Of a stretch of DNA of 64,000 nt, positions 48,600 to 59,817 are shown one piece after another. The stretch lies in assembly GCA_028023455.1 (NCBI GenBank), contig JAQFVV010006294.1, positions 2,259,001 to 2,323,000 on the forward strand. The letters are read 5' to 3'. Position 1 is the first letter of the stretch; each line of letters opens with the position of its first letter. The notes under the pieces were generated by a model. That model was given only the letters and a program-made list of their open reading frames with translations. It did no database searches and was not told the DNA's origin. This DNA comes from Epiperipatus broadwayi (taxonomy: Eukaryota; Onychophora; Udeonychophora; Euonychophora; Peripatidae). A program made the position numbers and the translations under genes.

Positions 48600-50270
48600 G
48601 ATAATCATCCATTATACTATTATAAAAGGGTTAACTGAACACTTATTTAGACTGCTTGATTAATGATATTAAGAAGAAGTAGAAAAAATTAGCTAGTATG
48701 GAGACAGGATATTATGAAGAGGAGGCTAGTGATGTTAAGGTATATGAGATTGATGTTAACCATGAGGGAGAGCCTTTGTGTGATCAAATGTCTGGAGGGT
48801 CTGTAAGATAACCACTTCCCAATGATATGTCATGAGGATGAAATGAACACTGAAGCATGAGAAACTCTTGTTGAAGAAACAGCTCGGTCATCTGGAATTG
48901 TGGCCCAGGCTACAGAAAATACCATAACCATAGCATGATTGGCCCAAATAATCATTAGTATGAAGAATGAGATGAATATTAAAATGGAAAGCATGGAGTC
49001 AACTTTGAAGGCTGATAGAATATTAAAATGGAAAATATGGAAACCAAGTTTGAAGGCTGATATGAAGGCGGATAGGGCTGATATGAAGGCTAAAATGTAA
49101 AATATGGAGACAAGCTTGAAGGCTGATATGAAGGCTAAAATGGAAAATATGGAGACAAGCTTGAAGGCCTGCCTATATGAAGGGTATAAACAAAAGTATA
49201 AACTAGTTGAAAGCTAATATGGTACCAAGAAGGAAGTAGAGAAATTAAAAATAAATATAAATAACATGGAAATCAGGGTGGGAGACATGTTAACCAATGT
49301 TAATGTGGTTAGCACACAGACTGGAAATTGACCAAGGGATGAAATTGAATGTGGATAGCATGTGAACAAAATTGCAGAAGGGGTTTAAAGACACCACTGT
49401 CCCTAGAGTTAAATGGCATCCAGTAAAGTAATGTTAAGCTAAAACAAGAAATAGGAGAAATGAGAAGAGAAATGAAGGAGAACGGTATGCAATGTAAACA
49501 ACACTTGGAAGAATTTAGACATAGTATCACCAGTCAACTAGCCATCAAATATCAAAAAGTGTGCCAAAATCAGTAATCCTTTAAGGAAGAGATAAAGAAA
49601 GCATATGGACAGAATGTGGGAAGAAATTAAGGTCACCCACACAATTCTAAACCAGTTCACCACCAAGCAAAACATGGAAATAGAAGTGTGACATAAAATT
49701 ATAGACACAGATGGGAAAAACATGGAAACTTGAAGTTTATGTAAATGAGGCCCTTAGTCAAAGAGTAGATGTGGTTGAATACCTAGTGTTACAAAATACT
49801 CTAATGATGAGAAAGTGAAAGACTGAGGTAGCCAGAGAACACAGGACAGACAAGGATGAAATGACAAAGCAGAGGTCAACCAGACCACAAACAGGGATAT
49901 CAATAAGACCCATGGCCCATGTTTGGAACCCACTGCCCTGAGTTCGATGACACATGGGATGGAGGATTATCTCCACAGTGACTATAGAAAAACTACCTCT
50001 AGCATGTCCCTAGACAACTTGTATGTATAACAATTAATACCTCAAGTAAAGCTTGCTGAACTAGACAAATCACATGGCCACTTAATGCAGATTAGTGTGA
50101 TCAATCAATTCATTAAACTCAAAACCTTTAAAGAGTTAGCTAATGAAGCCTCATAGAGCACTTAAAAAGTCTCAAATTGTACTTCTCGGTAAATCAGAAT
50201 TTGACCAAAGCAGAAAACATGATAATAGCTTATAGTCACTTACAGGCAATGATGATATCTTACCAGTTTG
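48600..50270 (+). pseudogene. gag-like region, coiled-coil rich, broken
   Basis: Several frames together encode a charged, Met/Lys/Glu-rich, coiled-coil-like protein. Examples are MKNEMNIKMESMESTLKADR and repeats of KMENMETSLKADMKA; at 49092-49180 two 45-bp (15-residue) repeats are in tandem. Farther on, VKLAELDKSHGHLMQISVIN and IKLKTFKELANE (about 50044-50150) fit a capsid-like part. Stops and frameshifts are frequent. Assignment as gag rests on position between PBS and pol, and on the coiled-coil type N-terminus seen in many animal gypsy elements. Confidence 0.6.
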
Positions 50271-50275
50271 CATGA

Positions 50276-53200
50276 ACTAGTTCTTAAAATTTAAAAAAAT
50301 TAGGGAACCAGTAGTTAAATTATCCAAAAATAAATTTTATTTATTATTGTCCTAAAAAAGAGTTGAATTAACAAATTATTCAATTGTTTCTAATAATAAT
50401 CTAGAACATTATTTGTATTTTTTTATTATTATATCTAACATAACAATAATTCTTTTTGAACAGATTGGGTTCAAAATGCTTTTCCTAGAATAATTTGACA
50501 ATACAATAGAAAACATACCATTTGATCGCATGCACATTGCACTGGGAATGTGTGATATCTGATGAAATTTGAGTGATTCTGCAAGAAATAATTCACAACA
50601 GTTTTGTTTTAACTAATTAAATCCATTATTTATCGCATTTCAAATTAGTTTATTTAAAAGTATACAAATAAAAAATGTTATTTTATTAGTGATAAAGGAA
50701 TCTATATTTAATTTTTACACAAGATAAATAAGAAATCAATTAACTATTAGTTTATTTGCATTTAACAGAGGCGTATTAAAATTAAAAATTAGAAATAAAT
50801 TTAGTACAAATATATTTGGGTATTACCATAATTTTTAATAAAATAATTTTTTTAATGAAATTTACTCTTGCTGAAATTATTTTACTTTAAAGACAAAATA
50901 ACTTCATTCAAAAGGACCTACCATTGTGGAAATAAACAGTAACATAAAACCATTGTTACCAATGATTTTGTCATGCTGGCTTTAAATATTTAATTAACTT
51001 TTATTTTTTATTTAAATATTTTATTTCTTAACTTACATATTTATCATGTAAGATTTATTTTTATTTGATTAATAAGTTTAATTGATTACCAGCTGTAGTA
51101 AGTTTATAATACATTATTTTCATTTAGTTTGCTATATCTGATGTAATAGTGTTCTTTTTTAACAATGAGTTCAACATATATTTTCTAGAATAACTTGCCA
51201 AAATGATAAATATAACAATAACTTTGGCTCATCACGTGGCATGACTCTTTTTCAAATATTTTTTCTTTTTCTTTTTTTAATTTTATTATTTTATTTCAGT
51301 TTTATGATTTGTTACCACTTATTTGTATTAAAATTGAATTAATTAGATGTATTTTTTTCTATATCGAATTTAACATGAGAATATAATAAAAAGAAACCCT
51401 TCACAAGAAATGAAATGAAAATGCCAAACAATGTTGGATTTCTTCATAAAAGACCCAAAAAATGAAAATGATAGTAAAGGATATTTCGAATCAAGTTTTT
51501 TTCTTCTGTTTCTTCTGATACAACAGAAAATAAAGTTGATGACACAAATAAGCTGTCCGGTTACAAAAGTACAAAAGATGCATATAAAATAAATGTAGAT
51601 AGTGACCTTCCTGACTGCTGGAATATGAAACAAGCCAATGAATTCAAAGAAAAATATTGTGGTTTACTTATTATTGGAAAAAAGTTTGGGTATTTTATCT
51701 GTACTAAAATTGAGTCAATAAAAATGAAGGCAGCTCATGTATCAAAAGAATGGAGATGTAATATTGTTCCAAATGGAAAAAATAAAATGTTTCAACAAGA
51801 TAAAGAAACACTTTTTATCAAAAGCACGCCAGATATGTGTGATGCAATTGAAAGTGCAAAAAATGCAATTTCCAAATCCATAGACAAAGCTCATGAAAAG
51901 TTTATGAGCTCCAATTGTAAATTTTTTAATACAGTTTACACTTTAGAAAAACTAAATGGACCATTTTCTGTTATTGAACATTTGATAGAATTACAAAAAA
52001 AAAAGAATGGATTAGATATGGGAGTGGGATTCCATTCTCGATTCATGGCTGTCAAAATTGTTGAGCACTTTGAAAAATACATCAAAAAGGAAGTTTTAAA
52101 AAAATAATAGATCAGAAATTTAAAAATGTGTTATAATTGATGAGGCATTAACAATATCATGCAAACCAGTCCTTATCATTTTTATTAAGATTGAAGATAC
52201 AGATTTTTCACTAACAATTTTTGTAGATTTTGGGTAATTACACAACCAAGATGCTGAAACCATTTATACTGCTCTACTACAAAGACTGCATTCAGTAGGA
52301 TTTGATAATTCATATTTGAAGAATAATTTGGATTAAATTTTGTTCAGATGGAGTGATGCTGGGAAGGTGGTCAGGAGGGAATGTTAAAATAAAAAAAACC
52401 ACTATCCTGAGATTATTATTTAACATTATTTGAGTCATTGCCTTCAGCTTGTGTTAGATGCTTCTATTAAGGACATAAAGCAAGTGAATCACTTTAAAGC
52501 ATTTATTGGTGAAATATACAAAATCTTTCATCAGTCTAATAAAAAACAAATGGCACTGAATAAAAATTTCAAACAATTTGAGAAATTCTAAAAATTGGTA
52601 GAGTTTCTGGCCCAAGATGGGCAGCATGCAGTCATAGGACAGCAATTGCAACATAGTGAGCCTATCCAGCACTGTATAATTTTTTTTACTAATAAGAAAT
52701 TTTCTGGAATGGTTAAACATCTTTTCCAATTAAATATTTTATGAGAGATCTGGCTTTAATAATCGATATACTAGAAGAGATTTTTGTTGTCGGATGCTCT
52801 TCAAAAAAGATGTGTAAATATATTGCATGCTAAACAATTGATTAAGAAAATAATTAAAGCATTTAAATATCTCAGAGAGAAGAGTGGTACTTATAAAAAA
52901 ATAACAAATGAAATTATCTCTCTAAGAAATTCCAACTTATTAATTTTATTTAAGACAACATTTGTTGTCTTCCTCATCAAAAATTACTGAATGCAGTGAC
53001 AACAAATATGACATTAAGATTAATGGATTGTGATAGCATAAATAATAATATTCAAGATAGAAGTCATAAAATTAATCAATTATTAAAATTGTGAACCCAG
53101 ATGCTTGGAATCTGTAAAAAGCTGTAGTTCCATGGAAAGAATTTGAAGAGAAATTACCAGATTTTTACAAAGAATTTCATCATAAGATTTTAGTTAATGA

Positions 53201-53722
53201 TTTCCATGATTATGTTGAAAATATTGTACTTGAAATTAACTATCCAAAGAGCTAAAAGTACAATTAGTACCCTTGCTGTGGATCCACAGAGGTTGAACAA
53301 GAGTGTTCTGTAATGACCACAATTTATTTGAATAAAAAAAATCACCTCAAAGTGAAAAATGTGGAAAATCTTCTAGTAATAAATTTGATAGACTTTCTAG
53401 ATCATTGGGACTGCAGTAACTTAGTTCAAGTATGACTAAGAAATCATAACAGAGATGATAGAGTCAAAAAAGCATCATCAACCTGAAAAGATATATAATG
53501 CTAATAGAATGCATATATGGCAACATCTTGCCAAATAAATATGTTTTTTTTTCCAATTATAAAAATGGTTTAATTCTTTTTGATTCCATAAGTAAGATTG
53601 TAAAGTACATTATATTATAAATGTGTACTGCTGCACTTTTTTTGTGTATGAGGGGAGGGAGGTCTTGCAAAATTTCTGAGAAGTCACCAAAAAGTTTTAG
53701 GTCTGAAATGCTTAGAACCAAG
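50276..53722 (+). mobile_element. Nested hAT-type element inside the gypsy element
   Basis: The gypsy coding signal stops near 50270 and resumes near 53800. The left edge CTAGTTCTTAAAATTT and the right edge (as complement TTGGTTCTAAGCATTTC) resemble the short hAT-type ends with a TGGTTCT core. The interior codes for a KIAA1586/ZMYM6-like protein. No 8-bp target duplication could be read, so the exact ends are uncertain. Two diverged 150-bp direct repeats occur inside (50390-50545 and 51100-51245). Confidence 0.55.
51390..53420 (+). pseudogene. hAT-superfamily transposase-like gene (KIAA1586/ZMYM6-like), broken
   Basis: The longest open part, 51625-52107 (160 codons, open upstream to about 51487), has CWNMKQANEFKEKY (51610-51651), a cysteine pattern degraded from C..C, and HVSKEWRCN. 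Later segments in other frames keep order: IDEASTISCKP (52137), [21 protein letters not shown] (52436-52500), SGPRW (52605), LALIIDILEEI (52750), LSDALQKRCVNILHA (52784-52830), and finally GSTEVEQECSVMTTIYLNKK (53278-53340), the hATC dimerisation block. These match the family of proteins formed from hAT transposases. The C-terminal RNase H-like catalytic residues cannot be verified. Multiple stops: dead. Confidence 0.75.
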
Positions 53723-53799
53723 AAAAATAAACAGAATACGTTCTTAAATACTACCTGCCTTTAGAGAACATATTCTTAGAAAATTAGGATATTATCACT

Positions 53800-54940
53800 G
53801 AGAGATGTACTAATGTGGTGGGAATCCCTCTATCAAACCCTATCCATTTATGATGAATATCAAACCCTACTAGTCAAAAACTTTTGGGAAAGGGTAAAGC
53901 AGGAGGCCTTACTCTATGGAAAAGCAGGAGGCCTTATTCTATCACCCCATTTCAAGAGAGATACAAACCAGCACCAGGGGAAATGTGACAAATTTTTTTG
54001 CCACCAGGTCAGCAAGCCATGAAATCTCAATGCTGACCACCTGAGTGAGACTGCAATTATTAGAATCATTAAGAAGAACTTGCTCCTGAGAATAAAGCAA
54101 TCATTTTTATGCACCAACTGCCAAAAGCATTGAGGAAGTTGCAGAATTGCTTAATACCACAGATTTAAATAATGCTAATTTATCTACCCAGACCCTAGAA
54201 AAAAAGAAAGGAAAAGTTTATCATGAACATGATCTATTATAAGAGGTGGAAAATTAACAATAACTCAAACCATTGGAAGGGAAAGCCACTACAACAAAAC
54301 AAAAAAAACCCATGTACTTGGACACCAAAGAAAAAATGTGTGGGTAACAAAAAAGTTAAGTCAAGCCCTCCAAGTTACCCAGAAAAATCTCCTAAACTGG
54401 GGTGTAGCAACTACTCATCCAAGACACAACAGAAACTAAACCGAAAGGGTACTTGAGACTATGTTCCCCACCTCAAGAAACACAATGGGAACACAGACAA
54501 AAATGTAAGCAAGGAAATCACTAATCTAATGTATTTATGGGAGGATAAGACATCCAACTATGTGGTATAGAGCTGCCCATGATAGAGATGATGTTTAAGA
54601 TTTGCCAATTAAGGCAATTTTGAGACTCTGGTAGCCAGATCTGTGATGTCAGATGTATTTTACAACAAAGCTTTGATCAGGAACCTCAACATCAAAAACT
54701 CTTCCACTGAAGTCAATTTAGGTTAACATGGCTAGTAATAGAAAAGCTAAACTGATGCAGACACATCTGGGTTTGAATCAAGATTGTCTAAACAACTCCC
54801 TATCATGTTTTCCATATCCTGAATGGCTTAATACATGAGGTCATTCTAGGAGCAGATGCAGAAACATCTGGGTTAAATCAAAACTGTCCAATCAACTCCC
54901 TATGATGTTTTCTATATCCTGAATGGCTTAATACATTTCT
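53800..54940 (+). pseudogene. gag C-terminus to protease region of the gypsy element, broken
   Basis: After the nested insert a frame of 69 codons (53813-54022) continues with KNFWERVKQEALLYGKAGGL, then basic stretches (54223-54456, Lys-rich). The gag zinc knuckle and the protease DTG are not recognisable, so the assignment is by position. A small local repeat, GCAGGAGGCCTTA, occurs twice at about 53899-53935. Confidence 0.45.
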
Positions 54941-55960
54941 AGGGGCAGACTTTCTCCTTATGAACCATTGCATCATTGATTTCTCTGATAAAGTAGTTAG
55001 GATTAATGATGAGATCTCAGAAATGCCATTGCATCTAAGATATGGCTTACCTGAAGTTGATTGCATAATATCTGTAATCCCAGAGACATTGATTGAATGC
55101 AAGATTGCAGAATACAACTTATTTGGAAGTGATGATAAAGTAAAGTTATGATCTGTTATTAATGAATTTGGCCCCATTTTCTCAGAAATACCAGGGATAA
55201 TAAAGGGTTTCCAACAGAGAATCAAACTAATTCATGACCAACCATTTTAATTTAAATCATACCCTATTCCATACCAGTATCATGACAAGATATCTAAACA
55301 GATTATCAAAATGCTAGATTGGGAGATTATTTCCAAATGTTTTTCATCTTACTGTAATCCAGTTGTAACTGTGAAAAACCATAGATGAGTCAATGAGATT
55401 TTGTTAAGATGCTAGGCAGCTTAACAGAATTTACCATTCCTGACAGGAACATCCTATCACCCAGCCATGACTTATTCATAAGGTTTGGAAATAAGAATGT
55501 ATTCTCTACTTTTGATCTAACCTGTAGCTGATCACCAATACCCTGTCTTCTGATATAAGCGTTTTACCTACTAGTTCAATAGAATGCTGTTAGGATTGAT
55601 CAACAGTGGTGCTGTTCTGATAAGATGCTTGGATAGAACTCATGTCCTGTGGTTGAACAGATCACAACCATTTATGTGGCTGATGTAATCATAGCACCTG
55701 CCACCATTGAAGAACACATTCAACATCTAGCTCTATTTTTTAGAGAATGTTATGAAAAAGGAATTAAGGTCACCTTCAAGAAGAGCATGTTGGTGTATAG
55801 TGAGGTGGTATTCTTAAGTCATATCACTGGGTGTAATTGGATAAGGCCTCATCCTGATAATATCAATGCCATACAGAACTTTTCAAAACCCATAAATAGA
55901 AAACAAATCAGGTCATTTTTAGAACTGTGCAGCTTCTATAATTATTTTTAACAAAAGTTC
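54940..55960 (+). pseudogene. Gypsy pol: pre-RT and reverse transcriptase remnants
   Basis: LLMNHCIIDFSDKVVRIND (54954-55011) matches the 'GADFL..n..iiDf' block at the end of gypsy proteases. PIPYQYHDKISKQIIKML (about 55264-55315) is RT motif 1. The frame 55649-55951 carries IYVADVIIAP, the YxDD active-site box with its first Asp replaced by Ala (residues from 55673), and then FKKSMLVYSEVVFLSHITG and NINAIQNFSKPINRKQIRSF. The missing Asp and the many stops exclude activity. Confidence 0.8.
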
Positions 55961-56049
55961 CTCAGACTACATGGAACTGTTATTGAAATTGATCAGGAAG
56001 GATGAAAAGTGTAAGTGACTGAGGAGCAAGATAAGGTATTTGAAGACAT

Positions 56050-56460
56050 TAAAACAGGGTTCTCATAGCAAAATTAGTTTTCCCTGATTTTAATAAACTG
56101 TTTATTGTCCAGACAGACAGTAATAGTTTCAGATTGGAGGTAATGTTATCACAAATCCAAGAGAATGGCCAACCTGGCATTCCCTATTTTATTAGCTGGC
56201 TCCTAAAGGGTCCAGAAATAAATTATACTGTAACAGAGAAGGCACTTGCAATAATGTGGGACTTCCAGAAGTTTCGACAGAAGCTTCTTGGATCAGAGGT
56301 GATAGTGGTCACTGATTACAAAAACCTTGAATTCCTGAATAACATCTACCTGACTAATTATCACCTGGTCAGATGGAGTTTACTGTTACAGAAATTCAAC
56401 TACAGTGTACAGTACTGTAAAGGATCCAAGAATGTGGTAGCAGATGTGCAGAGTTGAAAC
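56050..56460 (+). pseudogene. Gypsy RNase H domain
   Basis: VQTDSNSFRLEVMLSQ (about 56109-56156) holds the first catalytic Asp. The 107-codon frame 56134-56457 continues with INYTVTEKALAIMWDFQKFR and VVTDYKNLEFL (second catalytic Asp), then LVRWSLLLQKFNYSVQYCKG. The last motif is the classical 'RW...L..f.f.v.y..G..N..AD' end. The domain is the best preserved part of pol. Confidence 0.82.
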
Positions 56461-56544
56461 CCATGCAGGTTTGAACAAAAACACCTTTCAGTAGACAATG
56501 CCTACATTACTAACATTAATCTAATGATTGACAACAATGTTTAG

Positions 56545-56820
56545 AGTGGAATCAGCAATCATATATTCATACTGGTTGACTGAGATAAGATTTTAGTATC
56601 TTGGCATTTTATGTGCCTCTGATCTCTTCATTCACAATTACCCTGTGAGACAAAGTATCACAAATTTTATCCACAATTTGAAGGGTCATATACCATCATG
56701 AAGTAAACAGGCCCTAATGCCTTTTGGGTAATTGTAAATGAAGAGATCAGAGGCACAAAAAATGCCAAGATACTAAAATTTTATCTCGGTCAACCACTAT
56801 GAGTATAAGATTGCTGATTC
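56545..56820. repeat. Inverted duplication of the integrase C-terminal (GPY/F-like) region
   Basis: About 56545-56645 and 56723-56820 are reverse complements over about 95 bp (GAAGAGATCAGAGGCACA versus TGTGCCTCTGATCTCTTC). The plus copy with its left context reads FYPQFEGSYTIMK, stop, TGPNAFWVIVNEE, a GPY/F-type module. The integrase catalytic core expected before it is absent. Confidence 0.8.
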
Positions 56821-56829
56821 CACCCCAAA

Positions 56830-57000
56830 CAATGTGTACAATAGATAAGAAATGATGGATAGGATGTGGGGGGAAAAGTAAGAGAACATCAAAAAATGTA
56901 AAGAGTGTGATGGTGGATCCTATGATATGTTTATAAAGATATACTATAACATAGTTGCTAAGATACCTTAAAACCTACCAAAATTTTTGTTGAGTCTATC
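56830..57000 (+). pseudogene. Possible integrase zinc-binding remnant
   Basis: MMDRMWGE and ENIKKCKECDGGSYDM (about 56852-56932) resemble the 'W..m...i..yv..C..C' end of the HHCC domain of gypsy integrases. It lies after, not before, the GPY/F-like part, so the 3' end of pol has probably been rearranged. Confidence 0.4.
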
Positions 57001-57295
57001 CACACATGGTGATGGGTGCTCTAACTTAGATAATCCTCAAAGTCCAGTAAGGCTCAAGAATAGAGCAGAGGAGAGGTTACTAAGCAAATGCACATATCAT
57101 CTATAACAGAGATACATAAATGGTAGGGTTCAAACCATAAACTTAAAAAAGGAAAGTTAAAATGTATGAATCCTATATAAAGTTCTCATTCAGAAGAAAA
57201 CCAAAATATAGGGGAAGGAAAGGCCAGGGAAAAGTTATAATTGAAGGATTAGAGAGGGGGTACAGCAAATTAAGTCTCATTATCTTTCAAAATTT

Positions 57296-57811
57296 AGACA
57301 AGGGATAAATATGCCAGAATGAACCCACTGATACACTCACTGAGAATCAAAATTGGATCACTAAGTAAAATTTTAACTTTGTAAGTGAAGGGGATTTGTG
57401 AGGGTAGCTTGAAATTGCGATCACACTGAGATTAGTTAACAATGTTGGACTATACATTAGTCAGGATTTATGTCTGATAGGATTAAAAAATGTTGCTAAC
57501 ATATTGTTTTCAAAGTTAAAGAAATGAATGTGAATAACTGTGCATATATATATAGACAAGGGATAAATATGCCAGAATGAACCCACTGATACACTCACTG
57601 AAAATCAAAATTTGATCACTAAGTAAAATTTTAACTTTGTAAGTGAAGGGGATTTGTGAGGGTAGCTTGAAATTGCAATCACACTGGCTTAGTTAACAAT
57701 GTTGGACTAAACATTAGTCAGGATTTATGTCTCATAGGATTAAAAAATGTTGCTAACATATTGTTTTCAAAGTTAAAGAAATGAATGTGAATAACTGTGC
57801 ATATATATATA
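57296..57811 (+). repeat. 258-bp tandem duplication spanning PPT and LTR start
   Basis: Copy 1 starts at 57296 and copy 2 at 57554. Each contains AAGTGAAGGGGATT followed by TGTGAGGGTAGC (LTR start at 57397 and 57655). The two copies are nearly identical, so the duplication is younger than the element. Confidence 0.9.
57641..57654 (+). promoter_or_regulatory. Polypurine tract (plus-strand priming)
   Basis: AAGTGAAGGGGATT lies directly before the TGTGAG start of the 3' LTR. A duplicate is at 57383-57396. Confidence 0.75.
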
Positions 57812-58030
57812 CATGAAGTAAATTAGATACCAATTGTTAAATAATTCAAAATAAACACTAAAAGAAATTTTATAAACATATGTGTAAGATGACAGTCATT
57901 TTGTGTTATATGTTTATATGTCATTAGCAGACATTAAACAATAACCTAAACGATGACAAACTAATCATGGTAATGAACAAAGGTCAAAGGATACACTAAA
58001 TTATTCAGATAAGAATGAAGTAATAATATA

Positions 58031-58835
58031 TACACCTAGGTCTCTTTTCATGCAGACTTATTTAACACGATTTTGAAGTTACACAATTCGTGTTTCACCG
58101 GAAGTCGATTTCTGATAATGTGCTATTACTTTAAATAATAAATTTTGCGCACCTACGTTATATTGAAAGTAATAGCACATTATTGGAATTCGACTTTCAT
58201 CTTAGTAATTTCAATATTTTCAGTGCTTTATAATAGTAAGATTTTATGCAATAATAAAATTAAAATCATGATTTCCACATTTTTACAAGATTATAATGTA
58301 AATCTGTTCAAACATTGTGCGTGTTAATTTTGCATTTTAAATCACATTCTGTTTTTGCTTTTTAAAAAATAACGTAATCAATTATTATTTTCTTATTAAT
58401 GACACTAATCATTAACGTGCTCTTAAATTCCAACGAGAGCTAAATAGTATGTCTGGATATTGTGAGCTTTGTAAACAATTAATAAAATCATCATCTCAAA
58501 AATTAATTACTAATTACGTTGTCACCAGAAAATCATAATTAAAACATATATAAAAAATGTAAATTACTGTACTGTAAATTATGCATAAAAGTATATTATT
58601 TTGAATAAAATTAAATATTATAGTTAAAAAAAGTTTGTCTTGTATCAATTTTTTTTCAAATTTGAAATTTTTTATTAGTCATATTTTATTTCCTTATTTT
58701 TTTGCGCGTGAATTTTGAAAAATCACAGACCGCATCCCCCCTTTTTCAATGTAAGTTACATATATTTTTGCACGATTTCGTTTGTGCGTGTTTTCTGAGG
58801 AACCTATCTATCGCGTAAAATGAGACCCAGGTGTA
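58031..58835. mobile_element. 0.8-kb TIR DNA element nested in the 3' LTR
   Basis: The left end TACACCTAGGTCTCTTTTCA and the right end (complement TACACCTGGGTCTCATTTTA) are imperfect terminal inverted repeats. The 5' LTR has no such block at this place (between the parts matching 46100 and 46125). A second inverted pair lies inside (58101-58134 and 58163-58197). The interior is CpG-retaining and has no convincing transposase, so it is non-autonomous. Superfamily and target duplication are unresolved. Confidence 0.75.
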
Positions 58836-59716
58836 ATTTAACTTTAGGAATCGATAATCACAATGCACATATAATCAAAACAATAGACACACCCTGAGAA
58901 CAAGAAAAAGAAATAAAAGAGTGTTTATGCTAGGAAATGGAAATAATGATAGCTATAAAAAGATGACATTAAAACTTTTTTAAAATTCCTAGGTTGTTAT
59001 GGAAAGTCAACTCGGTTGAAACAAAGTCTTCAACAAAGAAACTATCTTTCAAAATTTTTTTTTTTATTTAACCTCATAAAATAAATTTGCCACAGGTAAA
59101 AAAAAAAAAAACCAGAGACTTCACAGATAAACAAAATAAGCAGATAAAGCCAAGAAATTGATGAATTTTAAGGAAATTGTTTCAAAACTTTTAAAAAAAG
59201 AAAAAGAATTTAAATTGAATATTTACTTGAATGCAAATCTGGAAAATAAGTATATATATAGCCAATACAAAAGATGTTAGAACAAGCACATTTTATCACA
59301 TTTAAAATATTGTATTTGAATTGAAGCTGTATCTGAACTTAAACTTAATATATAAAGAGCTATCCCAATGTGGTCTGGCTAGAGTGATCAATTGTTGCTG
59401 GGGAGAGCATTAATTTCATAACCATGGAAAGTACATAGCCACATCTCTACATTTATAGCTTCTGACACATTTATTTCATACAGAATGGAATGTTTAAGAG
59501 AAGAGTGAAAGAAATCAGAGTCCATCAAGGCAAAATTATCCAGAGTGTGCCACACAATAGCGGCAGTGAACAATACATTCTATGGAGTGATGAAAACATG
59601 CAAGCTATATGAACTATAAAATGAGAAGGACTTTAGTAATTGAACAAGCCTGATTATTGAAATAATTTTTTTTATGTTATGTGTTATGGATATTTTCTTG
59701 TCAATGTATTATTGAT

Positions 59717-59726
59717 TTTATTATTA

Positions 59727-59816
<90 letters not shown>

Positions 59817-59817
59817 G
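59717..59817 (+). repeat. (ATT)n microsatellite in the 3' LTR
   Basis: About 100 bp of ATT repeats. The equivalent 5' LTR position (about 47020-47065) has only a short T/A-rich stretch. The apparent poly-Asn frame on the minus strand (59727-59966) is an artefact of this tract. Confidence 0.95.

Noticed and set aside
49309-49976. Three minus-strand frames of 61-73 codons
   Set aside because: They lie antisense to the gag-like coding region and have no recognisable product; most likely shadows of the plus-strand frames.
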